From positions 106,568,278 to 106,632,277 of the forward strand of contig CM066043.1 of the NCBI GenBank assembly GCA_033557465.1: 64,000 nt of DNA, given 5' to 3'. A program made the translations under genes and the position numbers. Under the pieces are notes generated by a model that made no database searches, was not told where the DNA came from, and worked only from the letters and a program-made list of their open reading frames with translations. The stretch's first letter is position 1. Each line of letters starts with the position of its first letter. The DNA comes from Ichthyophis bannanicus (Eukaryota; Chordata; Amphibia; Gymnophiona; Ichthyophiidae). Below, one piece after another: positions 51,830-63,810 of this stretch.

Positions 51830-53893
51830 ATTTAGTCCTTTAAACTTATTATGTACAGTTGTATCAGTACAAGTATCTCTAGCAACTTTAAGTAGAAAAC
51901 TTAAATAGCTAAACATCAAAACCTTAAAACTAAGATGCAGACAGCAGTCCAGCAGCGAAATGGGGGCTATCCAGTCTTTTGCATTGGGTGTCGCATGTAC
52001 AATTTTCTCCCAGTTGGGTCTTACGTGTGCACTAGGTGCAAGGAGATTTTTGCCTTCAGGGAATGAGTCTGATCTCTGGAGACAGAGTGGCAGACGTGGA
52101 GGTAGACAGAGAGGTATATAGACGAGACCTATAGGGACAAAGTACTGAAGTTGCACCTCCAGTCTGGCAGCCTCGGTTGCGATGAAAGATGTATTACAAC
52201 TATTTGAATTAAAGAGTAGCAAATCACCTGGATTGGATGGTATACATCTGAGGGAGTTGAAAGAACTGAAATATGAGATTACAGACCTACTATTAGTAAT
52301 CTGTGAACTATCGTTAAAATCATCTATAATATTTGAAGGTGGGCAAATGACCACTGTAACACCAATTTTTAAAAAGGGTTCCAGGGGTGATCCAGGAAAC
52401 TATAGACCGGTAAGGCTGACATCAGTACTGGGCAAAATGGAGAAACCATTACAAATAACAAAATTACTGAACATGTAGGTAGTCATGGTTTAATGAAAGA
52501 AAGCCAACGTGGCTTTAGCCAAGGAAGGTCTTGTCTTACTAATCCGTTATATTTTTTGAAGGTGTGAATAAACAGATAGACAAAGGTGAGCCAGTCGATA
52601 TAGTGTATCTGGATTTTCAGAAAGCCTTGACAAGGATCCTCATGAGAAACTCTTGGCAAAATTAAAAAGTCATGGGATAGAAGGCAGTGTAGTATTGTGG
52701 ATCAGGAACTGGTTAAAAGATTGAAAGCAGAGGGTAGGGCTAAATAGCCAATTTTTCCAATGGAGAAAGGTGAATAGTGGAGTACCCCAGGGATCTGTGC
52801 TAGGTCCGCTGCTTTTTAACATATTCGTAAATGACCTGGAAATGGAAATAAGTGAGGTAATCAAATTTGCAGATGACACAAAATTATTCAAAGTTGTTAA
52901 AACACAAGAGGATTGTGGAAAATTGCACGAGGACTTTGATAAATTGGAAGACTGAGTGTTCAAATGGCAGATGAAATTTAATGTAAGGAAAGGAATGGAG
53001 AATAAAACAAAGGATATTATAATGCCTCTGTATTGTTCCATGGTGCAACCGCACCTTGAATATTGTGTGCAATTCTGGTCACTGTATCTTAAAAAGTATA
53101 TAGCGGAATTAGAAAAGGTACAGAGAAGAGCCACCAAAATGGTAAAGGGGATGGAAGGATACCCCTGTGAGGAGAGGCTTAAAAGGTTAGGGCTCTTCAA
53201 CCTGGAAAAGAGACGGCTGAGGGGAAATATGACAGAGGTCTATAAATTAATGAATGGAGTGGAACGGGTAAATGTAGTTCTCCCACTTCTCCCCTAATTC
53301 CCTCTGCACATTCCAAGTCATGTCCCCGTTTAATATTTTATGTTTTAGCCGCCTGTTCTGTTTAATACCTGTTCTATGTATCTCGGTTCTATGTAAAATA
53401 CCTGTTCCATGTAAAATTGTTTCAACTGTTCGCATTATATGTAAACCATGCTGATTTTGAAAGAGTGCAGTATATAAAAACAAATAAATAAATAAAATGT
53501 AGATCGATTGTTTGTGCCATCAAAAAGTAGAAAGACTAGGGGACATAGAATGAAGCTACAGTGTAATCCGTTTAAGATTAATAAGAGAAAATATTTTTTC
53601 ACTCAAAACATAATCAAACTCTGGAATTCGTTACTAGAGGATGTAGTAAAAGCTGTTAGTGTAGCTGGGTTTAAAAGAGGTTGGACAAGTTCCTGGAAGA
53701 AAGGTCCATAAACCATTATTAAAGAGGACCCGGGAAATCCACTGCTTGCCCCAATACAAGCATTGCGGATCCTGTGTGTCTTTTTGGGAACCTGCCAGTT
53801 ACTTGTGACCTGGATTGGCCACTGTTGGAAACTGGATACTGGACTTGATGGACTTTGATCTGACCCAGTAAGGCATTTCTTATCTTCTTATGT
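51830..53893 (+). mobile_element. CR1 LINE (CR1-e), internally deleted
   Basis: Begins with the ORF1 N-terminus (FCIGCRMYNFLPVGSYVCTR, Cys pairs) and jumps at about 52180 to the RT (LKSSKSPGLDGIHLREL), so the rest of ORF1, the endonuclease and the linker are missing. RT text: [47 protein letters not shown] second gap joins MKFNV to RKGMENKTKD at about 52985. Then EYCVQFWSLYL and the C-terminus. The 3' UTR ends TTCTTATCTTCTTATG at 53893. A tail insertion interrupts it at 53279-53493. Confidence 0.85.
53279..53493 (+). mobile_element. L2/SINE-tail insertion in CR1-e
   Basis: AATGTAG flanks it on both sides (53270s and 53494-53500). The 3' end has GTAAACCATGCTGATTTTG, GTGCAGTATATAAAAAC and (AAAT)n. 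No tRNA head, so a LINE-derived 3' piece is as likely as a SINE. Confidence 0.7.
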
Positions 53894-54330
53894 GGCACTC
53901 AGTACAAAGACTGGATAGCGCCCCTCTCACTGCTGGACTACTGTCTGCATCTTAATTTGGTTGAATTGTTGGCTATTTAAATTTGCTAAGGGAAACTCAT
54001 CTAAAGTACTTTAAATTCATCTAAAGTACTTTTAATTAATTATTTTATATTTGTTTATTAATGCTCTTCACAAAGATATGCATTCCAGCCTTCCGGTCTT
54101 CTGCTGCTGGAAAGAGTGTCGAGCTGTGGGAGCTGAAGCCTGGATGGTTTGTGATGTCCTCTGAAGTCCTCCACTGCTGGGAGAGGTATGCATTTGGGTC
54201 TTCCATTCCTCTGCTTCTGGAAAGAATGAGGGGTCCTAGAAGCTGAAGCTTAGAGGTAGTGTGGTATCCTCTAGTGGAAGAAGCTGGAAAAAGTATACAT
54301 ATGTAGGTCTGATACAAACTCCAATTTTAA
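53894..54330. repeat. Tandem about 113-bp dimer and short CR1 ORF1 scrap
   Basis: 53905-53965 is an inverted match to the CR1 ORF1 start at 51925-51990. At 54076-54300 two units of about 113 bp share CTGCTGGAAAGAGT, AGCTGAAGC and a TATGCAT-like boundary. Possibly CR1 5' UTR in - orientation. Confidence 0.45.
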
Positions 54331-54960
54331 AAAACACAATTTGAAACTGCATTAGATAGCAGAATATGAAAAATGTAGGTTCTGCTCTTTTAAGCAGCAG
54401 AGACATCCAGTGGTCCTATCACAGTGCTACAATCTGACCTGTAAGTGTTCTGATCATTTTCCAAAACAGAGAAAATTACTCTTATCCAGTATCATCATCC
54501 TAGGACAACAGTTCTCAGGAAGGGAAAATTCAACCACTGTATAAACTCTACCTAAAAAGGGAGCCCTGACTTTGGCTTCAGCAACCATAGAGATAGAGAT
54601 AGGGTTAGAGTCTGTCCTTTGGGTAAAGTAGCTGTAGTCAGCAGCCAACATATAATCAAGCTGGATTCACTGGGACAACTACTGCAGCAGGAGGGAGCAG
54701 AGGGGTAGGAGGGTGACCCAGATCAATTAAGCCTTGCACTCAAATTCCACTCTGTCTGTGCAAACCATGGCACTACAATAAACTCCTAGCCCCCTTACAC
54801 TACACGCTTCTAAGTGGAGAGGGTGGGAAAGGAAGCCTCAGACAGGGGTGCCGGCTAATCAAGGCAGCATTTCTTACTGCACAACATAAACCACATAAAC
54901 ACATAAGCTATCCCCCAGCTGTCATTCATAGGCTTCCTTGGTGCAATAACAGTTTTTACA
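54331..54960. other. No gene; a 76-bp segment shared with 59813-59886
   Basis: 54811-54886 is the reverse complement of 59813-59886 (AGGCTTCCTTTCCCACCCTC, then ACCTTGATTAGCC). Nothing else supported. Confidence 0.5.
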
Positions 54961-56565
54961 GTTTTTTAAGTGCATTTAAAATGATCAAAAAACTTATCTA
55001 AAGCACTTAACTGACAACAGAATCCCACACATTCGCCAGGCTTCAATAACGCCAACCGCACCATGAGCAGGCCATCGACTTGAGTTTCGCCCTCTATGTT
55101 TAGATGGGCTGCATCAGGACAATTCAACGGTAGTGGTGTTGAAGACATCCAGGGAATGCTAGGCTCTGTCTCTGAGCTGTTGGAGACGGGAAGGGCAAAC
55201 TAGCCTACCAACAGTCCATACTGCCATGACATTGCAAAGCTGTAAACCAATCCAGGGATTCATTCAATCCCATTGGCTGCACTGTGTTTAAAGTGAATAT
55301 CCACCTCTGTTCTAATCTGGCTAAATGCTGTTCTGAGAGTCCTTGTGAAAGATCCCATAGTCCATCCAAAACTAGCTACTGCAAATGATGCCACTGGTGA
55401 TCATGCTTGATACAATGCTGTACAGTGGGTGCTGACAAGGTTTTATTGCTGAGACGTGATTTATGTTCGGTAAGGCATATCCGTATTTTCCGCACAGTGC
55501 GTCCAGCATATACTTTAGGGCAGTGGCAAATAATTACATAAATAACCCACATGGATTGACAAGTAGTAGCCTTTCTCAAGGGATAAGTAGCCCCCGACTG
55601 CAGATCAGTCCATTGATGAGTAGAGATGGTAGATGAACACATCATACAGTGTCCACACGCTGAGTCTGGATTCTTGTTGTGCATCTATATTTGAAGGTGA
55701 AAAGTCAGCGTGTACTAACATATCCTTCAGATTTTTAGCTTGAGTGAGAGCTATATACAGAACTTTCTGAAAGACCTCGTGAAGTTTCAAAACGTGCCAA
55801 TGAGTGTAGATGCTTTCAGCCAAAAACTGAGCATGGTCTGAATATTGATGGATGCACATTTGTTTCTCCATGACCTCAGGATCCCGTTTTTGTAACAACG
55901 GAGATCTGTTTGCTTACTTGGCCCTTAGATATATGTCTGCCGTATAATCCAACATGGGTAGCCCCTCTGTAACAACCGCTCAGTAAGCGCCCTAGCTTGT
56001 ACATAAAAGTCTCCCTTCTCAGAACAGATGCAACATAAACATAAAAATTGGCCAATTGGAAGGGCCTGTTTCAATTTATAAGGATGATGAGAATCAAAAT
56101 GTAGCAACTTATTTCAATAAACATTTTTCCTGTAAAGAGATGTATTCAGATGCCCGGTCCCTGCTGTAACCAAAACATCCAAGAAGGATACCAGTATGGT
56201 AGACTTCTCCATAATGAATTGCAGGTTAGTATCTTGCCAATTTAACCACTGGGAGAAGTCATGCAAAGAGACAACAGCGCCATTCCAAACACAAAAAATA
56301 TCATCAATGAACCACATCCAACATTTTGCATAAACCTTTCAGATGAATATAAAATCTTTTCTTTAAAGTTGGATAGTATAAGTTCACTATGCTAGGCGCT
56401 ACTGTGGCTCCCATAGAGACCCCTTGTGTCTGCAGTTCAAAATCCTCTCCAGAGCAGAAATAATTCTTGGTGACAACAAACTCCGCTAGCTGCATTAAAA
56501 ATTGAGATGCAATTCATTCAGAGGGAGAACATTGAAGAAATAATTGCCTCAAAAGTAGAAGGGAG
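54960..56565 (-). pseudogene. Penelope-like element: RT and GIY-YIG endonuclease remnant
   Basis: On the - strand: RT text EDFELQTQGVSMGATVAPSI and MWFIDDIFCVW (catalytic DD), VSFLDVLVTAGTGHLNTSLY, then LLHFDSHHPYKLKQALPIGQ and ALTERLLQRGYP, the conserved end of Penelope RTs. Downstream a GIY-YIG-like endonuclease: MWVIYVIICHCPKVYAGRT and LTEHKSRLSN. Several frame changes, and the 5' part of the RT is missing, so this is a dead, 5'-truncated copy. These elements make RT with an unusual GIY-YIG endonuclease in place of the APE type. Confidence 0.85.
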
Positions 56566-56574
56566 GAATTCTGA

Positions 56575-57489
56575 GGAATATTATGTTTTTTTGAAGGTGT
56601 AAATAAACAAGTAGAGAAAGGTGAGCCAGTTGATATAGTGTATCTGGATTTTCAGAAAGCCTTTGACAAGGTTCCTCATGAGAGATTATTGGCGATATTA
56701 AAAACTCATGGGATAGGAGGCAGTGTAGTATTGTGGAACAGGAACTGGTTAAAAGATAGAAAGCAGAGGGTAGGGCTAAATGGCCAATTTTCCCAATGCA
56801 TAAAGGTGAATAGTGGAGTACCCCTGGGATCTGTGCTAGTCCCACTGCTTTTTAACATCTTCATAAATGACCTGGAAATGGGAATAAGGAGTGAGATAAT
56901 CAAATTTGCAGATAACACAAAATTATTCAGAGTTGTTAAAACCCATGAGGATTGTGAAAAATTGCAAGAGGACCTTCATAAACTGGAAGACTGGGCATCC
57001 AAATGGCAGATGAAATTTAATGTGGACAAGTGCAAAGTTATGCACCTAGGGAAGAACAACGTAAACTATGGTTACACGATGCAAGGTTCCACATTGGGAA
57101 CCACCACCCAGGAAAAAGATTTAGGCGTCACTGTGGATAACATGTTGAAACCCTCCACCCAGAGTGCAGCTGTGGCCAAGAGAGCAAATAGAATGCTAGG
57201 TATCATAAGGAAAGGAATGGAAAATAAAACAAAAAATATTATAATGCCTGTATATCGTTCCATGGTGAGACCGCACCTTGAATATTGTGTGCAATTCTGG
57301 TCGCCGTATCTTAAAAAGGCTATAGCATTACAGAAAAGGTTCAGAGAAGAGCCACCAAAATGGTAAAGGGGATGGAAGGATACCCTTATGAAGAGAAGCT
57401 AAAAAGGTTAGGGATCTTCAACCTGGAAAAGACACGGCTGAGGGGAGATATGATAGAGGTCTATAAATTAATGAATGGAGTGGAAGGGG
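56575..57489 (+). pseudogene. CR1 LINE (CR1-f) RT, left part
   Basis: 5'-truncated. Open frame 56638-57366 with VYLDFQKAFDKVPHERLLAI, VNSGVPLGSVLVPLLFNIF, IIKFADNTKLFRVV (FADD has become FADN), CKVMHLGKNNVNYGY and EYCVQFWSPYLKKAI. One shift, then KGMEGYPYEEKLKRLGIFNL to VYKLMNGVE, where hAT-B inserted. Resumes at 59408. Confidence 0.9.
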
Positions 57490-57568
57490 CAGGACCAGCC
57501 TGTCCATTGAGCAAGAATGTTGTTTGCACAGGACCCTGCACAAACAACATTCTGCATTAAAATACCGC

Positions 57569-57736
57569 GAATCAAGTGTCCCGCGGCCGCTGCCCCCCCA
57601 GATACCCGGCAGAGGCCTCCCTGAATCAATTCCCTCAGCGACGGCTTTTCAGAGCTGCGAAAGGAGAGTTTCCCTTTCTATCGGCTCTGTTAAGCCCGCC
57701 GGTGCTGATGGGAAACAGCCACGGGACACTTGATTC
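57569..57736. repeat. Foldback in hAT-B
   Basis: GAATCAAGTGTCCCGCGGC (57569-57587) and its complement (57718-57736), one mismatch in 19. This occupies the position where hAT-A has a different, longer foldback. Confidence 0.75.
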
Positions 57737-57819
57737 TGCTGCTGTCACGCCGGCAGTGGCAGCAGCAGCAGCCAGGGTATTTTCTTTTTCAATTTCCCTG
57801 GGCTGATAGGGGTAAGGAG

Positions 57820-58400
57820 GTTAGGACTAGTAATGGGCTATGGGGGGGGGGGCTAAGACTGGAAATGGGCTGATGGGGGGGTTAGGACTGGAAGTGGGTT
57901 GATGGGGGGGTTAGGACTGGTAATGGGCTATGGGGGGGGCTAGGACTGGAAATGGGCTGAATGGAAGGGGGGTTGAACTTCAAATAGCTGATGGGGAGGG
58001 GGGCTTGGAATGGAAATGGGCTGCGAGGGGAGGGAGCTAGGACTGGAAATGGGCTGTTGGGGGGTGCTAAGATTGGAAATGGGCTGTGGTGGGGGCTTGG
58101 ATTGAAATTGACTCATGGAGGGGCTAGAACTGGAAGAAGGCTCGGGGGGGCCTTGGATTGGAAATGGGCTGAGTGGAGGGGAGCTAGGATTTGACATGGG
58201 CTGATGGTGGGGCTAGGAAAGGACTAGAAATGGGTTGATGGGGGGCTGGGATTGGAAATGAGCTGATGGAGGGACTCGGATAGGACTGGAAATGAAATGG
58301 CTGATGGTGGGGTTAGGATAGGACTGGAAATGGGCTGATGGGAGGCTAGGACTGGAAATGGGCTGATGCGGTAACTAGAAGGGAGCGGATGCTGGGTGGG
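57820..58400 (-). repeat. Minisatellite inside hAT-B
   Basis: Repeated GGACTGGAAATGGGCTGATG with G-rich spacers of variable length, the reverse complement of the hAT-A array at about 1075-1860. Confidence 0.85.
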
Positions 58401-59407
58401 TCTGGAACTAGAAGGGAGCTGATGTTGGGGGAGGATTAGAATGGGTTGGGGCTGGGAGAGTGAAATGGAGAGGGGAAAATATTTTGTGTGGGAGGGAAGA
58501 AAAATCTACAAATGGCCAGGTATTGGGAGAGTAAGTGGGGATTGAGGATGGAGGGGTAAAATTTGAGTGGATGAAAAAGAAGTGAGGAAAGAGCAAAAGG
58601 AGAAAGATTAGTATGTTAAAGCAGATGTAGAGAGACAATGGAAAAAAAAAACTAGAAGAGAGAAGAAAGGACAAATGGACAGCAGACGATGGAGAGTTAG
58701 CAGAAGACACGAAGAAACCAGAAGGAAGTGGCTGGAGCAATTGCAACTGAAAAAAATATGCACAAAAGGTAGAAAAATATCTCTTTATTTTGAATTTATT
58801 AACTGGAATATATGTCAGCTCTGGGAAATGTTCATCATTAACGTCTGCGCTTTGTTTAGTACAAGAGGAAATTAATTTATAGTTGTATTTCTACAGTGTT
58901 GTACATTCCAAGTTTGGCATTTGGGGTTCCCAGATTAATTATTTTCTTCCAGTTTTTAAATTGTGATTCCTTGTTTGGTGATGATCTATGTTCTGCATGT
59001 GTAACTGAGCTGAGGTATTCTGTTTATATAATTCCTATTTGACATTGCCACTTGTTCTCTTTCCCCAGTAGGTCATGTATTGTTATTCTCTGAAATGTAT
59101 TGGTTTAATATTTGCAGTGTTGCCTTTGATGGGTAGAGTATGGTGCTTTGTGAGTCCTGGTAGTGCTGTTAGGATACGGCGGGTTTGCTATGGGTTCTAA
59201 ATGGGCAGTGTTTGTAGTAGTTCCTAATGTGCCTGGCGGTTGGCATTGGATTATAGTAATGTAGAAATCTTTTAGTCTTTCTTTATCCATACACTCATTA
59301 AGAGGCATGTTTACTAAAAGTTAGTGTATGGTAACATTATGCAAATATTTATGCAAATGAGGCCCCTTCTGTAAATGAGGCCCTGCACCCCCCTTGGGCC
59401 GCCCCTG

Positions 59408-59812
59408 GAAAGGGGTAAACATAGATTGATTGTTTACACCATCAAATATAGACAGACTAGGGAACATGCAATGAAGCTACAGTGTAACCTATTTAAGACT
59501 AATAAGACAAAATATTTTTTCACTCAATGTGTAATCAAACTCTTGAATTCGTTACCGGAGGATGTAGTAAAAGCTGTTAGTGTAGCTGGGTTTAAAAAAG
59601 GTTTGAACAAGTTCCTGGAGGAAAGGTCCATAAACCATTATTAAAGGGGACCCGGGACATCCACTGCTTGCCCCAGTACAAGCACTGTGGAACCTGTATC
59701 TTTTGGGGAAACTACTAGGTACTTGTGACCTAGATTGGCCACTGTTGGAAACAGGATACTGGGCTTGATGAACCTTGGTCTGACCCACTATGGCATACTT
59801 ATGTTCTTTATG
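59408..59812 (+). pseudogene. CR1-f C-terminus and 3' UTR, right part
   Basis: Continues after h[56 protein letters not shown], then a stop. The 3' UTR has GGTACTTGTGACCTAGATTG, GGCCACTGTTGGAAACAGGA and ends TTATGTTCTTTATG near 59812. Confidence 0.88.
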
Positions 59813-60312
59813 TGTTGTGCCATAAGAAATGCCACCTTGATTAGCCAGCATCCCCGTCTGAGGCTTCCTTTCCCACCCTCTCCACTACGGGCTATTATCA
59901 TCTTTGTAGTGGCCCCATAGTGATGAAAGAATTGTATTTTTTCCAGCCAGGGAGGAGTCACTATAAGAATCCTCCTGCTTGTTTTTTGTTTAGAAGTGTG
60001 CAAACCATGCAGTACACCCCACAGTTCACAGGAGAAGAGAAGCAGTCCTACCATGGGGAAAGGAGGAGCCGGTGTCATAACATTGAAGAGTCACTGAATA
60101 ACCATAGAGGAGAGGATTCATCAGAACATCTCTATACCTAAGTGACATCAGAGCCAGGAGCTACTGGAATGCAGCAGCCAGGACCTTCAGCTACAGCAGC
60201 CACTAGCTCAGAGTTACACTGAAAGAAGATGGCGCAGGAAGAGGGTTTCCCTTCCAGGGTAACCACATAGGAAGGAGAAGTAAAGAGTAAAAGCACTTAG
60301 AATAACCTTCCA

Positions 60313-60348
<36 letters not shown>

Positions 60349-60555
60349 AGCACAAGAGGAGAAACAAGAAAGTGTAACTGCCTGTAATATAGTTTGATTC
60401 AAGGAAAATGGGGAAAGGAGTGCAACTACTTGTTATATAGGTTGTTGTGTTTTTTTTTTAACTCTGCCAATAGCTGTTCATTATTGCTATCAGTGATCCT
60501 AAGTTTTCTTTAACTAAACCCTTTGGTTCAGAGCACAAATTCTGTCCTGGACTCT
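59813..60555. other. No gene; shared 74-bp segment and an (AG)n tract
   Basis: 59813-59886 is shared, inverted, with 54811-54886. A dinucleotide AG run lies at 60314-60346. No ORF of note. Confidence 0.5.
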
Positions 60556-60880
60556 ATTATTTATTTATTTATTTGTTTTTCTTATATACCGCGCTATTAA
60601 GATCAGTGCGGTTTACATTACAACTGAACAATGCAACAATGTTTTTACATAACACAATGTGCTTACATAGAACAGGGGTACAGTCATAAGGGGAGAATAA
60701 CAGGGAAACTATTTATAAGATATATACACATAAAATTTACATAGAGTTATAGACAACTGTTACTTAAGCTCTTCATATGATCATAACTAGGTCGGCTGGG
60801 GGACAGGATACAGCCATAGGGGGAGAGAAAGGGAAATGGAGTGAGTGGAGCAAAAGTGCCAAAGGTCTCGCAATTTCTAT
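60556..60880 (-). mobile_element. L2/SINE-tail element
   Basis: On the - strand the 3' end has GTAAACCGCACTGATCTTAA, GCGCGGTATATAAG and (AAATA)n, the shared tail. Upstream extent is approximate; no tRNA boxes. Confidence 0.65.
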
Positions 60881-61115
60881 TGGTCCCACTTCAAGAACCC
60901 TAATTATCCCCAAGAGTAGAAACTAAAAGACAGCACTGCTCTTGGAAGGTTATGGCCCCGATCTGCCAAACAGCTTATACATCCACTGCAAGTAACAGAC
61001 ATAGACAGAGGGGTCACGTGTACAAGACTATGCAGACTTCTACAAGGCATATGAGCAAAGAATTGTGGCTGCCAACTTATTTCTATATCTCCAAGTAGAT
61101 TAAGGGTCACACAAC

Positions 61116-61185
61116 AAGATATGAGGAAGGGCTAAATAGATTAGGGCTCTTCAACTGCAGAAGAGACAGCTGTGGGGAGATATGA
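61116..61185 (+). pseudogene. Short CR1 RT scrap
   Basis: YEEGLNRLGLFNCRRDSCGE-like translation matches the YEERLKRLGLFNLEKRRLRGD block of CR1. Confidence 0.55.
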
Positions 61186-62424
61186 CAATAGGTGGGGGAA
61201 TGTGTAAACACAAATCAATTTTTCACTAGTCATGTGCATTAATTTTCAACCAAATGGAAAAATCAAAGAAAATTGCAATTTGTGGTTTGCACCGGCATCA
61301 ACTGAGTGTGCATGCTCAGAAAATTATCGTGAAGTACCATTTGTGTATGTTGTTTTCATCATGCACACATGCACACCCAGACAGGCTGGAGCCAATCTGG
61401 GAGGGGGAGCAGATCGAGGAGCAGTCACTAACAGCCAGCAAGATGCACTTGAGCCAATCCTGCTTAAAATGCATGACAGGCAGCCAGAGAAACTTATCCC
61501 TGTGTCTAACTTCTGCATATCCCATGGCTGATGATGTCAAGTAGGGATGCAACACACAGCGAACACAAAGGCAGAGTACTGAGGTGGGCTTTAGGATTCT
61601 AAGAGAGACAGGAGGTTTGCTGTGGCTGGGATAGGATTGCAAAGAAGAAAATGAAACATACCAGCTTAAATAGTGGCTACTGCCATGGTGCTGTGTCCAG
61701 GGCAAGGGAGGACTTTAAAGCAGAGAAAACAATACAAACAATATCAAGCCTGACTTGTGCCTGGGGTCTCTTTGCCTTGCTATATCAAAGCATAAAATGA
61801 AGAACTTCAAGCTGGGGGGGGGGGGGGGGGGGGGGGGGGTTCCAGAAAGTGTTTTTGCCTACCATTTGCAATGCAGAGCCTGCCACATTAGGGGCTTCAA
61901 GAACAAATGGCTTTGTACTTTGAGACAATACAGAGTTAGTGGAAGGGACAGTTACTGTATTAATATTTATATATTCCATTGTAGAATCATAAGATACATA
62001 CAATAATACTTCTTGCAACAATCTTTTTCATGCATTGTCTGTAACAGCAGATGTGAAGTTGGGAGGGGAGAAGGCACTTCCATTGTTCATAGAATAGTAA
62101 AATGCATAAAAAGCTGCAAGTCAGGGACAGTCCCTGAGCATCCGATCCCATTAAAGCATTATAGGTGCATAACTGTGTAGTGGGCAAACCCACCCCCTTC
62201 TCCCCTGGTTTGTTCAAGAGCATCAGCTGAGGCACTCAACCTTTCCGGACTCCGCATTGCAGGGTATATCATAATACTTGGGAAGGATACGTTTGGAAAA
62301 TTAAATGGTTGTAGAAGGCTAGAAAGAAGGGAGGGAAAGCGAGAACAGTACTGGCACAAGTGTACAGAGAGAGACAAGGTATTCCCAGGGTACGGTTATG
62401 AGCTGCTCTAGTCCACCACCCAAG
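61186..62424. other. No gene; G26 tract
   Basis: A run of 26 G occupies 61814-61839. Otherwise no supported feature. Confidence 0.5.
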
Positions 62425-62796
62425 CTAAAGAGTCTTGACAAGGACAGTAGAAAGAGTTGCAGTTTCCAATGCAAATGGGGAACAGCAAGTGTCTATTGTC
62501 ATTGCTACAGAGGAAAAGGGAGACTGGTATAGTGCGGGGTTAGGAGACCCAAGAGAAGCAGCAAGTAAAGGTAAATCAGCCTTAAAGAAGGCACACTGTA
62601 TTCCCTGCTGAAAAGTATGCAAAGATGGTCTTTGCGACCAAGTATGCGAATCTGATGGATCCACATGGGTGAGATTTACATCTGAACCATCAAATACTGA
62701 AAGTGTACTGGCTGAAGAGGCTGTTAAAGAAGTTGTTAGCATGCCAACTGGTGAGGAGATAAAAAGTGATCCTGGCAGTGCCAAGGTCAAGAGCAC
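62425..62796 (-). other. Possible L1 ORF1 N-terminal fragment (very uncertain)
   Basis: An open 123-codon - strand frame, Ser/Thr/Leu-rich (LTTSLTASSASTLSVFDGSD). Its composition resembles the region upstream of the ORF1-only element (29951-30236). No motif proves it; it may be chance. Confidence 0.2.
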
Positions 62797-62956
62797 TGTG
62801 CAGTAGAGGGGAAAGCAGAGAGTGGGAAGGATGCCTCTGGCATTTTATCCTCTCCTCTGCCCCCAGCCATGGGTCCAACAGCAACATGAAGAGCAGCAGC
62901 CCTCCTCCCGAAGGACATACAGGGGAAGTTTCATAAAACCTCACATGTTTGGAAGC

Positions 62957-63241
62957 ATTTTATTTATTCACATTCTCTTATATACTGTGCTATTCTGCAT
63001 CAGTGCAGTTTACATTGAACAAACTGAAATTACATTGAACAGGGCATTATAACTTGGAGATTTTACAGGGAACATGGGCTATGGAGGGTTAAGTGGCTTG
63101 CCCAAGAGCACAAGGAGCACCTGTGGGACTAGAAACCCCAGTCCTTCTGGCCCAAGGTTGTTGTCCTCTAGTGGGATTTGAACCCCCAACTTTCTGGCCT
63201 GAAGTACCTTGCCCCAACCACTAGGCCACTCCTCCACTCCT
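62957..63241 (-). mobile_element. tRNA-derived SINE
   Basis: On the - strand: GTGGCCTAGTGGTTGGGGCA (A box), GGGTTCAAATCC (B box, about 63177-63187), CTAGAGGACAACAACCTTGG, and a tail with AAACTGCACTGATGC and GCACAGTATATAAGAGAA. Closest to the copy at 4051-4330. Confidence 0.85.
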
Positions 63242-63544
63242 TTCAATTTTAAATTGCCCGACAACCTGTGGTATTCAGAATGCAATTACTTTAGGCAGCA
63301 TGAAGCAAGCCACCATGGAAAAGATGGGGTGGTGTTCATTAGCACTGTCATAGAGCAGGTGGCAGGCGGCAGACAGCATAGAGGATGGTGACCCAGTACA
63401 TCAGTGAAATAATAGTCCTGGATAACCATTCCCTGAAGATGGTTGAGAAAGTAGAGTTTAACAGACTTCTGAATCTCTTAGTTCCCACTTACTGAGTGCC
63501 CTGCAGGACAACTTCTAGAAGGCAGGTGATCCCCATCCTATATA
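63242..63544. other. No recognised feature
   Basis: Nothing supported. Confidence 0.5.
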
Positions 63545-63810
63545 ATAGAAACATAGAAACATGACGACAGAAAAAGACCACATATCTAGTCTGCCCTTCC
63601 ATATCAACCACTACAACAGTCCCCTTTTTTTTCCTTTAGAGATCCTCTGTGTTTGTCCCATGCTTCTTTGTATTCAGATACTGTCCTCATCTCTACCACC
63701 TCCACTGGGAGACTATTCCACAGATCCACCACTCTTTCCGTAAAGAAATATTTCCACATATCACTCCTGAATCTATCCCCTTTCACCCTATCCCATGTCC
63801 CTTTGCATCA
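63545..63810 (-). pseudogene. CR1-type LINE 3' end
   Basis: KYFFTERVVDLWNSLPVEVV and SEYKEAWDKHRGSLKEKKGD are the CR1 C-terminus. The 3' end reads GTCATGTTTCTATGTTTCTA, a repeated-octamer-like ending seen in CR1 families. Same subgroup as 2259-2643. Confidence 0.75.

Larger units (their letters stand above)
57490..59407 (-). mobile_element. Non-autonomous hAT-like DNA transposon, copy B (inverted)
   Basis: The 1918-bp insert splits CR1-f. Flanks are GGAAGGGG (57482-57489) and GAAAGGGG (59408-59415), a 7-of-8 match for an 8-bp duplication. Read on the - strand it starts CAGGGGCGGCCCAAGGGGGG and ends CTGGTCCTG. It shares the AT-rich unique part with hAT-A (for example TTAGTAAACATGCCTCTTAA) and the minisatellite, but a different hairpin. 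No transposase. Confidence 0.82.
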
